The translations under genes and the position numbers were made by a program. The notes below the pieces were generated by a model. It ran no database searches, was not told the origin of the DNA, and saw nothing but the letters and a program-made list of their open reading frames with translations. This document shows positions 8,999 to 17,295 of a DNA stretch of 41,000 nt, in pieces; position 1 is the first letter of the stretch, and every line of letters starts with the position of its first letter. This DNA is from an uncultured Prevotellaceae bacterium (GTDB taxonomy: Bacteria; Bacteroidota; Bacteroidia; Bacteroidales; Muribaculaceae): contig ONRP01000021.1 of NCBI GenBank assembly GCA_900320245.1, forward strand, positions 1 through 41,000, read 5' to 3'.

Positions 8999-10363
8999 AT
9001 GGCACAAAAACCATCTATCCCCAAGGGGACTCGCGACTTCTCGCCCATCGAGATGGCGCGTCGCAACTACATATTCAATACCATCAAAGAGGTGTTTCAA
9101 CTCTACGGTTTCCAGCAGATTGAGACTCCTGCTGTAGAGAACCTGTCTACACTGATGGGCAAGTATGGTGAGGAAGGCGACAAACTGTTGTTCAAAATCC
9201 TGAACAGCGGCGACTACCTCAAGGATGCCCCCGACGACTTGCTGGCGGCACATGACTCACTGCACTTGACCACAAAAATCAGCGAGAAAGGCCTGCGCTA
9301 TGACCTGACGGTGCCCTTCGCCCGTTTTGTGGTACAGCACCGCAACGACCTGCAGATGCCCTTCAAGCGCTATCAGGTGCAGCCCGTGTGGCGCGCCGAC
9401 CGTCCGCAGAAGGGGCGTTACCGTGAGTTCTATCAGTGCGATGCCGACATCGTGGGCAGCGACTCGCTGTGGAACGAGGTGGAACTGGTGACGATGATTG
9501 ATGAGGTCTTCAACCGCTTCAACATCAATGTCGCCATCAAATTGAACAACCGTAAGATCCTGAGCGGTATTGCCGAGATTATCGGTGCTGCCGACAAGAT
9601 TGTGGACATCACCGTAGCCATCGACAAACTCGACAAGATAGGCATCGACAATGTCAATGTTGAGTTGAGGGAGAAGGGCTTGAGCGACGAGGCTATTGCC
9701 ACGCTGCAGCCGTTGCTGGCACTTGACGGCTCCAACGAGGAGCGCTTGACGGCCTTGGCCGGCATGCTCGGTGGCAGCGAAATCGGCATGAAGGGCATCG
9801 ACGAGATGCGCTATGTGCTGGAACATGTGGCCGCTTTGGGTACGCGCGCCCAGGTCGAACTCGACGTGTCGTTGGCCCGCGGATTGAATTACTATACGGG
9901 CACTATCCTCGAGGTGAAAGCCTTAGATGTGGCCATCGGCAGTATCACGGGTGGCGGACGATATGATAACCTGACCGGCGTGTTCGGTATGCCCGGACTG
10001 TCGGGCGTGGGTATCAGTTTCGGCGCCGACCGCATCTACGACGTGCTGAATGCCCTTGACCTCTATCCTGCTGACACGATGGCAACCGCCAAGGTTATGT
10101 TTGTCAACTTCGGTGAGCAGGAGGCTGCCGCTTCGCTGAAGCACATCATGGCACTGCGACGTGCCGGCATCAGTGCCGAACTGTACCCCGACAGCGCCAA
10201 GATGAAGAAGCAGATGAATTATGCCAACGATAGGCAGATCCCCTTTGTCGCCATCGTTGGTGCCGATGAGGTGAACAACGGCACTATCGCACTGAAGAAC
10301 ATGTCTACGGGCGAGCAGCAGACGCTGACCGTCGACCAGGTGATAGAACTGTTGCACAAGTAA
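8999..10363 (+). CDS. hisS: Histidyl-tRNA synthetase
   Basis: Class II synthetase that charges tRNA-His with histidine in the cytoplasm. At 454 residues it has the expected catalytic core and anticodon-binding domain. Visible signatures are [11 protein letters not shown] near the start, motif 2 in [27 protein letters not shown] split as [13 protein letters not shown], the HisA-box [20 protein letters not shown], and motif 3 [15 protein letters not shown]. The C-terminal domain carries [17 protein letters not shown]. The start is the ATG at 8999 beginning [13 protein letters not shown], as in relatives. A Crp-type regulator follows after 16 bp. Confidence 0.97.
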   Translation: MAQKPSIPKGTRDFSPIEMARRNYIFNTIKEVFQLYGFQQIETPAVENLSTLMGKYGEEGDKLLFKILNSGDYLKDAPDDLLAAHDSLHLTTKISEKGLRYDLTVPFARFVVQHRNDLQMPFKRYQVQPVWRADRPQKGRYREFYQCDADIVGSDSLWNEVELVTMIDEVFNRFNINVAIKLNNRKILSGIAEIIGAADKIVDITVAIDKLDKIGIDNVNVELREKGLSDEAIATLQPLLALDGSNEERLTALAGMLGGSEIGMKGIDEMRYVLEHVAALGTRAQVELDVSLARGLNYYTGTILEVKALDVAIGSITGGGRYDNLTGVFGMPGLSGVGISFGADRIYDVLNALDLYPADTMATAKVMFVNFGEQEAAASLKHIMALRRAGISAELYPDSAKMKKQMNYANDRQIPFVAIVGADEVNNGTIALKNMSTGEQQTLTVDQVIELLHK

Positions 10364-10379
10364 ATTAGCCGAGCGTATC

Positions 10380-11054
10380 ATGAACAGCATGTATCAACAG
10401 ATGATGCAGTTGCCGCTCTTCCAGGGCGTGAGCACCGAAAAAATCACGGCGCTGGTCGAGAAACTGCCGTTTCACTTCCTCAAGTTCCGCAACGGAGAAC
10501 AGATCTTTGCTGTGGGTGACCCGTGCACCCACATCAAGTTCATCGTGTCGGGGCAGGTAAGGCTTGAGATGCCTTGCAATGAATTGAGGGTGTCGCTGTT
10601 GCAGACGCTGTCCACGCCCCACGTCTTGGCAGCCGAGTATCTCTTTGGGCGCGAAACGGCCTATCCTTACACAGCCATCGCCCAGGGGGGCTGTGGCATC
10701 CTTCAGTTGCGCAAGAGCGACTACATCAAGATGGTGGGCAGTGACAAGGTTTTCCTGTTCAACATCCTGAACTATTTGTCATCGGGCAGCCAGCACAGCA
10801 TCTCGGCATCCCTGTCCATACGCGACGGCTCAGTGGCCGAGCGCCTTGCCATGTTTGTCGATTCGCTCGTGGTCAATGGCGCTACCGACGTGATGCTGAA
10901 ATTTAAGCAGAAGGACCTGTGCACGTTGTTGGGGACCCAACGCACGACGCTGGTGGCAACGCTCGACAAACTGGCTGAACAGGAGATCATCGAGTATGAC
11001 AGCAACGTGTTGCGTGTCCTCGATTACTATCAGTTGATAGACCTTTTAAAATAA
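10380..11054 (+). CDS. Crp/Fnr-family transcriptional regulator
   Basis: 224-residue regulator with an N-terminal cyclic-nucleotide-binding-type beta barrel (about residues 10-125) and a C-terminal winged helix of the Crp type (KFKQKDLCTLLGTQRTTLVATLDKL, then a basic-poor wing). It lacks the N-terminal Cys cluster of iron-sulfur FNR, so direct oxygen sensing by a 4Fe-4S cluster is unlikely. The ligand and targets are unknown. The 16-bp gap from hisS and 12-bp gap to the TSCPD gene indicate cotranscription. Confidence 0.88.
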   Translation: MNSMYQQMMQLPLFQGVSTEKITALVEKLPFHFLKFRNGEQIFAVGDPCTHIKFIVSGQVRLEMPCNELRVSLLQTLSTPHVLAAEYLFGRETAYPYTAIAQGGCGILQLRKSDYIKMVGSDKVFLFNILNYLSSGSQHSISASLSIRDGSVAERLAMFVDSLVVNGATDVMLKFKQKDLCTLLGTQRTTLVATLDKLAEQEIIEYDSNVLRVLDYYQLIDLLK

Positions 11055-11066
11055 AGATTTAGAAAG

Positions 11067-11321
11067 ATGAGATTTACACATGAGAATCAAGGCACATGCT
11101 CGACACATGTCGATTTTGAAATCGATGACGAGGGCATCATCCGCGACGTGCAGTTCTACGGCGGTTGCCACGGCAACCTGCAGGGCATCGCGACACTGGT
11201 GCGCGGCATGAAGGCCAGCGAGGTGGCCGACAAGTTGCAGAACATCCGTTGCGGCTACAAGAACACTTCTTGCCCTGACCAACTGGCACGTGCGTTGCGC
11301 GAGGCGTTGGCTGCCATGTGA
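11067..11321 (+). CDS. TSCPD domain protein
   Basis: 84-residue small protein of the stand-alone TSCPD family. The name-giving motif is present as NTSCPDQLARAL, preceded by GGCHGNLQGIATLVRGM. Conserved Cys at the CSTHVDFE, GGCHGN, IRCGYK and TSCPD positions suggest metal or thiol chemistry. The domain also occurs at the C-terminus of some ribonucleotide reductases, but the function of the short form is not established. It sits 12 bp behind the Crp-type gene. Confidence 0.85.
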   Translation: MRFTHENQGTCSTHVDFEIDDEGIIRDVQFYGGCHGNLQGIATLVRGMKASEVADKLQNIRCGYKNTSCPDQLARALREALAAM

Positions 11322-11362
11322 GCAGGTGTTACTGCTATTGACAAGAAATACAAACAAATGAT

Positions 11363-11797
11363 ATGACAACAATGATGAAGAACTATTTTTTCATTTTAGT
11401 AATGGCTTTGGCGTTTGCCTTGACAGGCTGCCAGGAGCAGAAGGTGGATTACAAAGCCCAGGGCGAACAGTATGCCAAGCGCCTGGACGAATTGTTCCAG
11501 AAGAATGATACCGCGGCGGTGATTGCCCTCATGGACAGCATCCGTGTCGTTGAGGATGAGATTATCGCAAAGGCCGATAGCAAAGCCATCAATGAATTCC
11601 GTTCGGCACTGACCGAGGTGCGTGAGCGTTGCACCCCCATGACTACCGTGGGACAGATGAACAAGGGCGTTGAGAAGGAACAGGCTGTCCAGGAGGTTAT
11701 TGACGATGCCCTGAATGGCGCTGTCGATATCAACACGGTGACCAAAACCATCGAAGAGGCCAATAAAGCCAAAAAGCAAAAAGAGGCGTCCAAGTGA
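11363..11797 (+). CDS. Hypothetical lipoprotein
   Basis: 144-residue protein of unknown function with a lipoprotein signal (MKNYFFILVMALAFALTGC) and a mostly helical, charged mature part ending in a Lys/Glu-rich tail (EEANKAKKQKEASK). Three in-frame ATGs, at 11363, 11372 and 11375, could start it; all keep the signal peptide. Its TGA stop overlaps a possible GTG start of the next lipoprotein gene, so the two are probably translated together. Confidence 0.75.
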   Translation: MTTMMKNYFFILVMALAFALTGCQEQKVDYKAQGEQYAKRLDELFQKNDTAAVIALMDSIRVVEDEIIAKADSKAINEFRSALTEVRERCTPMTTVGQMNKGVEKEQAVQEVIDDALNGAVDINTVTKTIEEANKAKKQKEASK

Positions 11798-11805
11798 CAC
11801 CAGCC

Positions 11806-12777
11806 ATGTCGCGTCGGGTTGATTGGGTCAGTAACTGTTGCCGTCACGTCGTGGCGGCTGCTGGTTTGTGCCTGTTGCTGATGGCCTGCGGCACGGGCAT
11901 CGAGGTCACCGAGCGTGTCACCGACAAGGATGTGCGCCGTGTGATAGAGCAGGTCGACAGCCGGCAGACTACGGTAACGCTCGACCCTTATGTTGACTCC
12001 TTGTATGCCTGGAATCCAGGCAAGCGGTTCTGGGTCGCCGATGACCAGATTAATAAGATGCTGAACGTCAGTTCCGCCTATGACAAGGATACATTGCACC
12101 TCGCGGGCCATATTCTCTTGTACAGTTCCTGTGGGGCCGATGGCATACTCATCGGAGATTATAATAATCGATGGTTGAGTCTCTATTTTGAAGATAGCGA
12201 GACGGGTGCACGTTATAGTTATCGCGCTGGAAAGGAAGTGGAGGCCCGTCGTCCGGGTTTCACCTTCCCGATGCTCATCGACATGGATATGGTCGAGCAC
12301 TATGCGCGGCAGATTGTCGATAAGGATTTCTATATCAAGACCCCCATCTGGTATGACCGCCAGAGCGAGCAGATGCATGACGGGCGCCGTTATATCAAGG
12401 TGCACATCGACAGTGTGTTGCCTGGCAATGCCGTGCTGCCGTTGCGCGTGTTGTTCACCACGGGCGACACTGGGGAAAAGGCGATGGTGTGGATGAGCGA
12501 CAACTCCTCGACGATGCACGGGCGCGACTTTGACGCGATGTTCGTTGCCAGCGACCCGCATCTGGCTTATCCGACGGTGACCGACGCCAACTGGGAACGC
12601 ATCACGTGCGGACAGGTGGCCGTGGGAATGACCAAGCAGGAGTGCCAGTTGGCGTTAGGGGCTCCCAAGCACATCAGCCAGAATCCCGACCAGGGCGGCA
12701 TGCGTGAGTACTGGTATTACGACGGAGGGTCCTATCTGTATTTTGTGGATGGACTGCTCAGCCAATTCCGTAGATAA
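11806..12777 (+). CDS. Lipoprotein with a C-terminal BamE/SmpA-like domain
   Basis: 323-residue predicted lipoprotein; LCLLLMAC puts the acylated Cys at 28. The last 65 residues (NWERITCGQVAVGMTKQECQ, then LALGAPKHISQ and EYWYYDGGSYLYFVDGLL) resemble the BamE/SmpA/OmlA fold, in which G-M-(T/S)-x(2)-(E/Q) precedes an LG-x-P turn and an aromatic strand. The long N-terminal part is unrecognised. An in-frame GTG at 11794, overlapping the preceding stop, is an alternative start. A role in outer-membrane protein handling is only an inference from the fold. The next gene begins 2 bp after its stop. Confidence 0.75.
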   Translation: MSRRVDWVSNCCRHVVAAAGLCLLLMACGTGIEVTERVTDKDVRRVIEQVDSRQTTVTLDPYVDSLYAWNPGKRFWVADDQINKMLNVSSAYDKDTLHLAGHILLYSSCGADGILIGDYNNRWLSLYFEDSETGARYSYRAGKEVEARRPGFTFPMLIDMDMVEHYARQIVDKDFYIKTPIWYDRQSEQMHDGRRYIKVHIDSVLPGNAVLPLRVLFTTGDTGEKAMVWMSDNSSTMHGRDFDAMFVASDPHLAYPTVTDANWERITCGQVAVGMTKQECQLALGAPKHISQNPDQGGMREYWYYDGGSYLYFVDGLLSQFRR

Positions 12778-12779
12778 TC

Positions 12780-13550
12780 ATGGAACCGACAACACTTGAA
12801 ATAGAGTTTTTGGGAACGGGCACCTCGACTGGTGTGCCCATGCTGCGTTGCCATTGTCCCGTGTGCATGAGTGCCGACCCGCGTGACAAGCGGTTGCGCA
12901 CCTCGGCCATCGTGCGGTATCAGGGCGCAAGGATTCTGATTGACTGCGGTCCCGATTTCCGCACGCAGATGCTGCGCGCCAGCGACGACAACATCGACGC
13001 GGTGCTGCTGACCCACATCCACTTCGACCACGTGGCGGGGCTTGACGACCTGCGTGCCTATTGCTTTGAGAAGCCGATGCCGCTCTATGCCCGTGCCGAT
13101 GTGTTGCGGGACCTGCATCAGCGCATCCCTTATTGTTTTGCCGAGAACCCTTATCCCGGCGTCCCCCAATTTGAGGAACACGTCATCGACGACAAGCCGT
13201 TTCTTGTCGAGGGCGTTCATGTCGAGCCCCTGCCGGTGATGCACTACCGCTTGCCAATCTACGGCTTCAGAATCGGTCCCTTGGCCTACATCACCGATGC
13301 CAAGACCATCGACGATGCTGTCATTGAGCGCCTCAAAGGGGTGCCTCTGCTGGTCATCAACTCGTTGCGGCACGGCCAACACATCTCACATATGTGCCTG
13401 GAGGAGACCCTGGCTGTGATCAACCGCATTCGTCCCGGGCGGGCCTATCTCGTACACATGAGCGACCGCATGGGCCTGCATGCCGACTCGCCCAAGTTCT
13501 TGCCCGATGGCGTGAAACTGGCCTATGACGGCCTGATACTAAAAGTTTGA
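12780..13550 (+). CDS. PhnP-like metallo-beta-lactamase-fold phosphodiesterase
   Basis: 256-residue MBL-fold hydrolase. It shows the metal site THIHFDH with His79, His81, Asp83 and His84, and the PhnP-type structural zinc motif C24-x-C26-x2-C29 (LRCHCPVCMSADP). Later ligands fall in VMHYRLPIYGFRIG, AYITDAK and LVHMSDRMG. PhnP itself opens cyclic phosphates in phosphonate breakdown; no other phn gene is near, so this copy may act on other cyclic phosphodiesters. It lies 2 bp after the BamE-like gene and 7 bp before the UmuD-like gene. Confidence 0.87.
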   Translation: MEPTTLEIEFLGTGTSTGVPMLRCHCPVCMSADPRDKRLRTSAIVRYQGARILIDCGPDFRTQMLRASDDNIDAVLLTHIHFDHVAGLDDLRAYCFEKPMPLYARADVLRDLHQRIPYCFAENPYPGVPQFEEHVIDDKPFLVEGVHVEPLPVMHYRLPIYGFRIGPLAYITDAKTIDDAVIERLKGVPLLVINSLRHGQHISHMCLEETLAVINRIRPGRAYLVHMSDRMGLHADSPKFLPDGVKLAYDGLILKV

Positions 13551-13557
13551 ATCCAAG

Positions 13558-13986
13558 ATGGACGAAGTGAAGATATCTGAAGTGAGGCCCGATGAGCAGA
13601 CGTCTGGTCTGCAGTTCTTTGAGGGACGCGTTCAGGCGGGCTTTCCCAGCCCGGCCCAGGGCGAATATGCCGACAGCATTGACCTGAACCGTGCCCTGAT
13701 CACCAATCCTGCCGCCACGTTCTGTGCGCGTGTCATCGGCAATTCGATGGTCGATGCCGGCATCAACGAGGGCGACCTGCTGATTATTGACCGTTCGCTC
13801 ACGCCCCACGAGGGCAGCATCGCCGTCTGCTTTGTCGATGGCGATTTCACCGTGAAGCGCCTGAGCGTGCGTGACGACGGCATTTATCTCACGCCGGCCA
13901 ATGCCGATTTTCCCGAGATGAAGGTGAGCGAAGATGCCAATTTCCAAGTGTGGGGCGTGGTCTCGCACATCATCAAGAAGGTTTAG
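13558..13986 (+). CDS. umuD: UmuD-like S24 peptidase, no UmuC beside it
   Basis: 142-residue self-cleaving S24 protein. UmuD is processed in the SOS response and then works with UmuC as DNA polymerase V. The Ser/Lys dyad is visible as Ser63 (IGNSMVDAGI) and Lys100 (DFTVKRL), each three residues beyond the E. coli positions. The likely cleavage site is Ala27-Gly28 in GRVQAGFPSP. There is no DNA-binding domain, which excludes a LexA repressor. The gene sits inside a housekeeping run, 7 bp after the PhnP-like gene. The next gene is a sulfatase, not umuC. Confidence 0.88.
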   Translation: MDEVKISEVRPDEQTSGLQFFEGRVQAGFPSPAQGEYADSIDLNRALITNPAATFCARVIGNSMVDAGINEGDLLIIDRSLTPHEGSIAVCFVDGDFTVKRLSVRDDGIYLTPANADFPEMKVSEDANFQVWGVVSHIIKKV

Positions 13987-14025
13987 TTTTTTCTGGGTCG
14001 TTAGTCACAGACTGTCGGCCCCAAG

Positions 14026-15789
14026 GTGTTTAGAACAACAGTGGAGAGGTTATCTGTACATACCGAGCGATACGGCACCTGGTTTTTTGTGTTCTGTGTG
14101 GCAGTGGTTGCATGGCAGTGCTTCGTCGTTGCTCTTGACACCCATTTGGGAGGGGTAGGGCAGATGTTTCACCAGTGGCATGTCCTGGCCGTTGCGCTGG
14201 CCAACGCGCTGCTGCTGTTGTCGCCCTATTGGCTGCTGCCGCGCCGCCTGAGGTGGCTGGTATGGATTCCGCTGGCCTTGTTGACGGTGTGGTGCCTGGT
14301 GCAGATGTGTTATTGCCGTGCCTACGACGACCTGATGCCGTGGCAGAGCCTGACACTCACCGAGAATGTCAACCGCACGCTGATGGGCAGTACCGTCGCC
14401 CTGCTGCGATGGCAGGACCTGCTGATTGTCGTGCCGCCCTTGCTGCTTGTGGCCATCCACATATTGGGTCGGCAGAGCCGTGACGGCAGCCGTCGCAAGC
14501 CGTTCTTGATAACGTTGGCTGCCGCCGCAGTGTTTGCCGTGGCAGGTTATGTCGTTCCTGGCCAGAATTATGAGAAACGCTTCCTGTACAACTTCAGCAA
14601 CCGCGAGTATTTTGCCCAGAACGGATTTTTGCCCTATACCGCATTTTCCCTCCATGAGGCCGTTTTCAACAGCCATGAGGTGACTGATGAGGAACGTGCC
14701 GAGGTCAAGCGTTTCCTTGATGAGGAGTGCCCGCAATACACGGACAACCGCTTCTCTGACGGGAGTCGTCCCAATCTGGTATTGTTTATCGTGGAGTCGT
14801 TGCACACCTGGCCCATCGGCATGGAGGTGGACGGGCGTGAGGTGACCCCAGTGCTGAACCGCCTGGTGGCCGGCGACAGTGTCATCTATGTTCCCCATGT
14901 CCTGTTCCAGACGAGCCACGGCCACTCCAGCGATGCCCACTTCATCTACAACACCGGCTTGCTGCCCTTGCGTGACGGGGTGGTGGCTGTGAACCATGGC
15001 GATGGCCCTTATCCGTCTCTGGCCGAGGCGCTTGCCGGCTATGACTGCCGCGAAATCATCTGTACGCCCGGTGTGAACTGGAACCAGAATGTTACCGCCC
15101 ACACCTACGGCTTTGACACGCTCTATACCCGCGACGACATGGCCGATGCGCTTAGCCGTCATAACAACATCGATGATGCGGCACTCACCGACTTTGCCGC
15201 TGGGTTGCTGCCTCGCCTGCGTCAGCCGTTTTTCCTTGAGATGGTGACCATGACGATGCACACCCCCTATGACAACGACAAGGGGCGTCCCTCATGGATA
15301 TTGCGCAGCGACACCCTGAATGCCGAAGCCCGCGGCTACCTGAACAGTGTCAACGTGACTGACAGTTGCCTGGGCGCTTTTATCCAGGACCTTCACCGCC
15401 AGGGGTTGTCGGGTAATACCATCGTGGCCATTGTCAGTGACCACACGCAGATCTATTATAACCGCATCGTCGGGCGTTCAGACTATGAATTCGTTCCCGA
15501 TGACTGGGGCATACCCCTGATTGTGCTGGGTTGTGACACCACGTTGCGCAACGATGCAGTGATCGGGCAGATTGACGTCTACCCAACGCTGCTCGACGTG
15601 ATGGGGGCCAATGCCTATGCGTGGAAAGGTTTGGGCTACAGTATCTTGCGTTATCCTGTGCAAAGCGCCATCCAGCCCCGCAACATGACCGTGATTGGTG
15701 ACAGTACCGACCTCACGTCCCACCAGCGCAAGGCCTGGGACATCAGCCGGTTGCTCATCTTCGACAGGACTTCTCGATTCAGCCCTTAA
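14026..15789 (+). CDS. Membrane sulfatase of the LTA-synthase-like family
   Basis: 587-residue alkaline-phosphatase-superfamily enzyme. The N-terminal 180 residues hold about five TM helices, followed by a linker and a periplasmic sulfatase domain starting at NLVLFIVESLHTWPIG. The likely catalytic residue is Thr296 in FQTSHGHSSDAHFIYNTGL; later metal motifs are METVTMTMHTPY-like (EMVTMTMHTPYDNDK) and IVSDHTQIY. Relatives transfer or remove phosphoglycerol-type groups, so a role in envelope or glycan modification is plausible. The start is a GTG at 14026; a second GTG at 14041 is possible, while the first ATG (14164) would delete a TM helix. It closes the plus-strand run. Confidence 0.85.
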   Translation: MFRTTVERLSVHTERYGTWFFVFCVAVVAWQCFVVALDTHLGGVGQMFHQWHVLAVALANALLLLSPYWLLPRRLRWLVWIPLALLTVWCLVQMCYCRAYDDLMPWQSLTLTENVNRTLMGSTVALLRWQDLLIVVPPLLLVAIHILGRQSRDGSRRKPFLITLAAAAVFAVAGYVVPGQNYEKRFLYNFSNREYFAQNGFLPYTAFSLHEAVFNSHEVTDEERAEVKRFLDEECPQYTDNRFSDGSRPNLVLFIVESLHTWPIGMEVDGREVTPVLNRLVAGDSVIYVPHVLFQTSHGHSSDAHFIYNTGLLPLRDGVVAVNHGDGPYPSLAEALAGYDCREIICTPGVNWNQNVTAHTYGFDTLYTRDDMADALSRHNNIDDAALTDFAAGLLPRLRQPFFLEMVTMTMHTPYDNDKGRPSWILRSDTLNAEARGYLNSVNVTDSCLGAFIQDLHRQGLSGNTIVAIVSDHTQIYYNRIVGRSDYEFVPDDWGIPLIVLGCDTTLRNDAVIGQIDVYPTLLDVMGANAYAWKGLGYSILRYPVQSAIQPRNMTVIGDSTDLTSHQRKAWDISRLLIFDRTSRFSP

Positions 15790-15799
15790 AACGTCGGGA

Positions 15800-15831
15800 T
15801 TTGCGCCTTAGCGGGAAAATTGCTAAATTTG
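15800..15831 (+). promoter_or_regulatory. Promoter of the hemerythrin-LuxR pair
   Basis: TTTG (15800-15803), a 20-bp spacer and TAAATTTG (15824-15831) fit the Bacteroidota consensus well. The leader to ATG 15865 is about 28 nt. Confidence 0.75.
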
Positions 15832-15864
15832 CAGTCTTAAAAACCAAACAGAAGAATTCAAGAT

Positions 15865-16563
15865 ATGATGAAATCACGATTATTCTCGAGTGATGCCCGC
15901 TTGAGCGACCTGATTACCGCTCACCCCTCGCTGTTGTCACTGCTGACCCGCCTGGGCATATCGCTCGGATTCGGCGACCGCTCGATAGCCGACGTGTGCG
16001 AGAGCAGTGGTGTGGACACCGGTTTCTTCCTGCTCATCTGCAACGTCTATACCTTCAACAATCACGTCCCGTCGACGGCCGATATCCTGGGCACCGACAT
16101 GAAGGGCCTGGTGCCTTATCTGGAGAAATCCCACCGCTACTATGTGGACAAGCGCTTACCCCACATCGAGCGCCACCTGGACGCCATAGCACGGGAGTTG
16201 GACGGACGCATCGGGCAGGCCTTCATCAGTTTCTTCCAGGACTACAAGCAGGAGGTGGTGGCCCATTTTGCCCATGAGGAGCAGGAGGTCTTCCCCCATA
16301 TCGGCGCGCTGATGGCCGGCGAACGTGACACGACCTACAGCATCGGCGAGTTCCTGCGTACCCACAGCGATATCGAGGGCAAACTCGATGACCTGCTGAA
16401 CATCGTCTTCAAGTACCTGCCGCCGCAGGTCGATGACGACAATGTGCTCGATGTGGTCTATGACATCCTGCGGTTGAGCGAGGACCTCAAGAAGCACACT
16501 TTCATCGAGGAGAAAATCATGGTGCCGTTGGTAAAACATCTTGAAAACGCCGTCCGCAAATGA
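15865..16563 (+). CDS. Hemerythrin-domain protein (RIC/YtfE-like)
   Basis: 232-residue protein with a four-helix hemerythrin-type diiron domain. Candidate ligands are His90 (KSHRYYVDKRLPH), His134/His137 and Glu138/Glu141 (AHFAHEEQEVFPH), His167 (THSDIEGKLD) and the C-terminal KKHTFIEEKIM. The N-terminal 75 residues (LITAHPSLLSLLTRLGI...) resemble the ScdA/YtfE N-terminal domain. YtfE/RIC proteins deal with nitrosative damage to iron centres; a sensory role in nitric oxide or oxygen detection is the alternative. Its end overlaps the start of a LuxR-type gene by 4 bp, which ties the two functionally. Confidence 0.85.
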   Translation: MMKSRLFSSDARLSDLITAHPSLLSLLTRLGISLGFGDRSIADVCESSGVDTGFFLLICNVYTFNNHVPSTADILGTDMKGLVPYLEKSHRYYVDKRLPHIERHLDAIARELDGRIGQAFISFFQDYKQEVVAHFAHEEQEVFPHIGALMAGERDTTYSIGEFLRTHSDIEGKLDDLLNIVFKYLPPQVDDDNVLDVVYDILRLSEDLKKHTFIEEKIMVPLVKHLENAVRK

Positions 16564-17132
16564 AACAGCGTCTATTGATCGTGGAACCCTCGGAGGTGAT
16601 TGCCGAGGGACTGAAGGCCATCTTGGAAGGGCAAATCCGTTTCAAGGTGCTCGAACCAGAGCGTAGTGCCGACCGGCTCGAGGAGCGTCTGCTGGCATTA
16701 CGCCCTGACGTGTTGCTGATTAACCCCACACTGATTGACAATACCGCCCCCTTGCGTACCGAGGGGCCGATGGCACTGGTGGCGCTGGTTTACCAGTATG
16801 TGGAGCGTGAGCAACTCAAGGCCTACGATGCCGTGGTCGACATCCGCGACAGCCGGGCGACAATCATCGAGACGTTGGCCCAGGCATCTCCCAGCGAAGG
16901 CAAGGCCGATGACAACAACTACGAACTCACCAAACGCGAGACCGCCGTCCTGATTGAACTGGCACAGGGCAAAACCAACAAGGAGATTGCCGATGCCCTC
17001 AGCGTGAGCGTACACACCGTCATCAGCCACCGCAAGAACATTACCCACAAGACGGGCATCAAGAGCGTCGCGGGCCTCACCGTCTATGCTATGCTCAACA
17101 ACCTGATCGACGAGTCCTCGGCTGTTAAATAG
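16560..17132 (+). CDS. LuxR/NarL-type regulator with degenerate receiver domain
   Basis: 190-residue protein. The C-terminal third (YELTKRETAVLIELAQGKTN, then KEIADALSVSVHTVISHRKN and ITHKTGIKS) is a clear LuxR helix-turn-helix. The N-terminal 110 residues have the response-regulator pattern but lack its chemistry. The acidic pair is replaced by Glu-Pro (VEP, residues 8-10), and the phospho-accepting Asp is Asn55 in RPDVLLINP. It is therefore unlikely to be controlled by classic phosphorelay. The ATGA overlap with the hemerythrin gene suggests translational coupling and joint function. Confidence 0.87.
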   Translation: MKQRLLIVEPSEVIAEGLKAILEGQIRFKVLEPERSADRLEERLLALRPDVLLINPTLIDNTAPLRTEGPMALVALVYQYVEREQLKAYDAVVDIRDSRATIIETLAQASPSEGKADDNNYELTKRETAVLIELAQGKTNKEIADALSVSVHTVISHRKNITHKTGIKSVAGLTVYAMLNNLIDESSAVK

Positions 17133-17160
17133 GGCCGTTCCCCCACTTGATGTAACCATT

Positions 17161-17263
17161 TTGTGCACAAGCCCTCGCGTGACCGTGCCCGTGGGCTCAT
17201 GAGTGCAATGCCTAAAAAACTGAGGCCTCAGGACCGAGAGGTGAAAAGTTTTTATTAACTTTG
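17161..17263 (+). promoter_or_regulatory. mlaE upstream region: two palindromes and a -7 element
   Basis: TTGTGCACAA (17161-17170) and CTGAGGCCTCAG (17220-17231) are perfect palindromes. TAACTTTG (17256-17263) is a good -7 element with no clear -33 TTTG. The second palindrome lies where the -33 region would be and could be an operator; that is inference. The leader to ATG 17296 is about 30 nt. Confidence 0.45.
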
Positions 17264-17295
17264 CAGGTTGAAACTACAAGAAATGTTATTCGATT

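Noticed and set aside
10380-11054. Oxygen-sensing FNR
   Set aside because: The N-terminal Cys cluster needed for a 4Fe-4S centre is missing; only the general Crp/Fnr family is supported.
13558-13986. LexA repressor
   Set aside because: No helix-turn-helix precedes the cleavage site; the length and residue positions fit UmuD.
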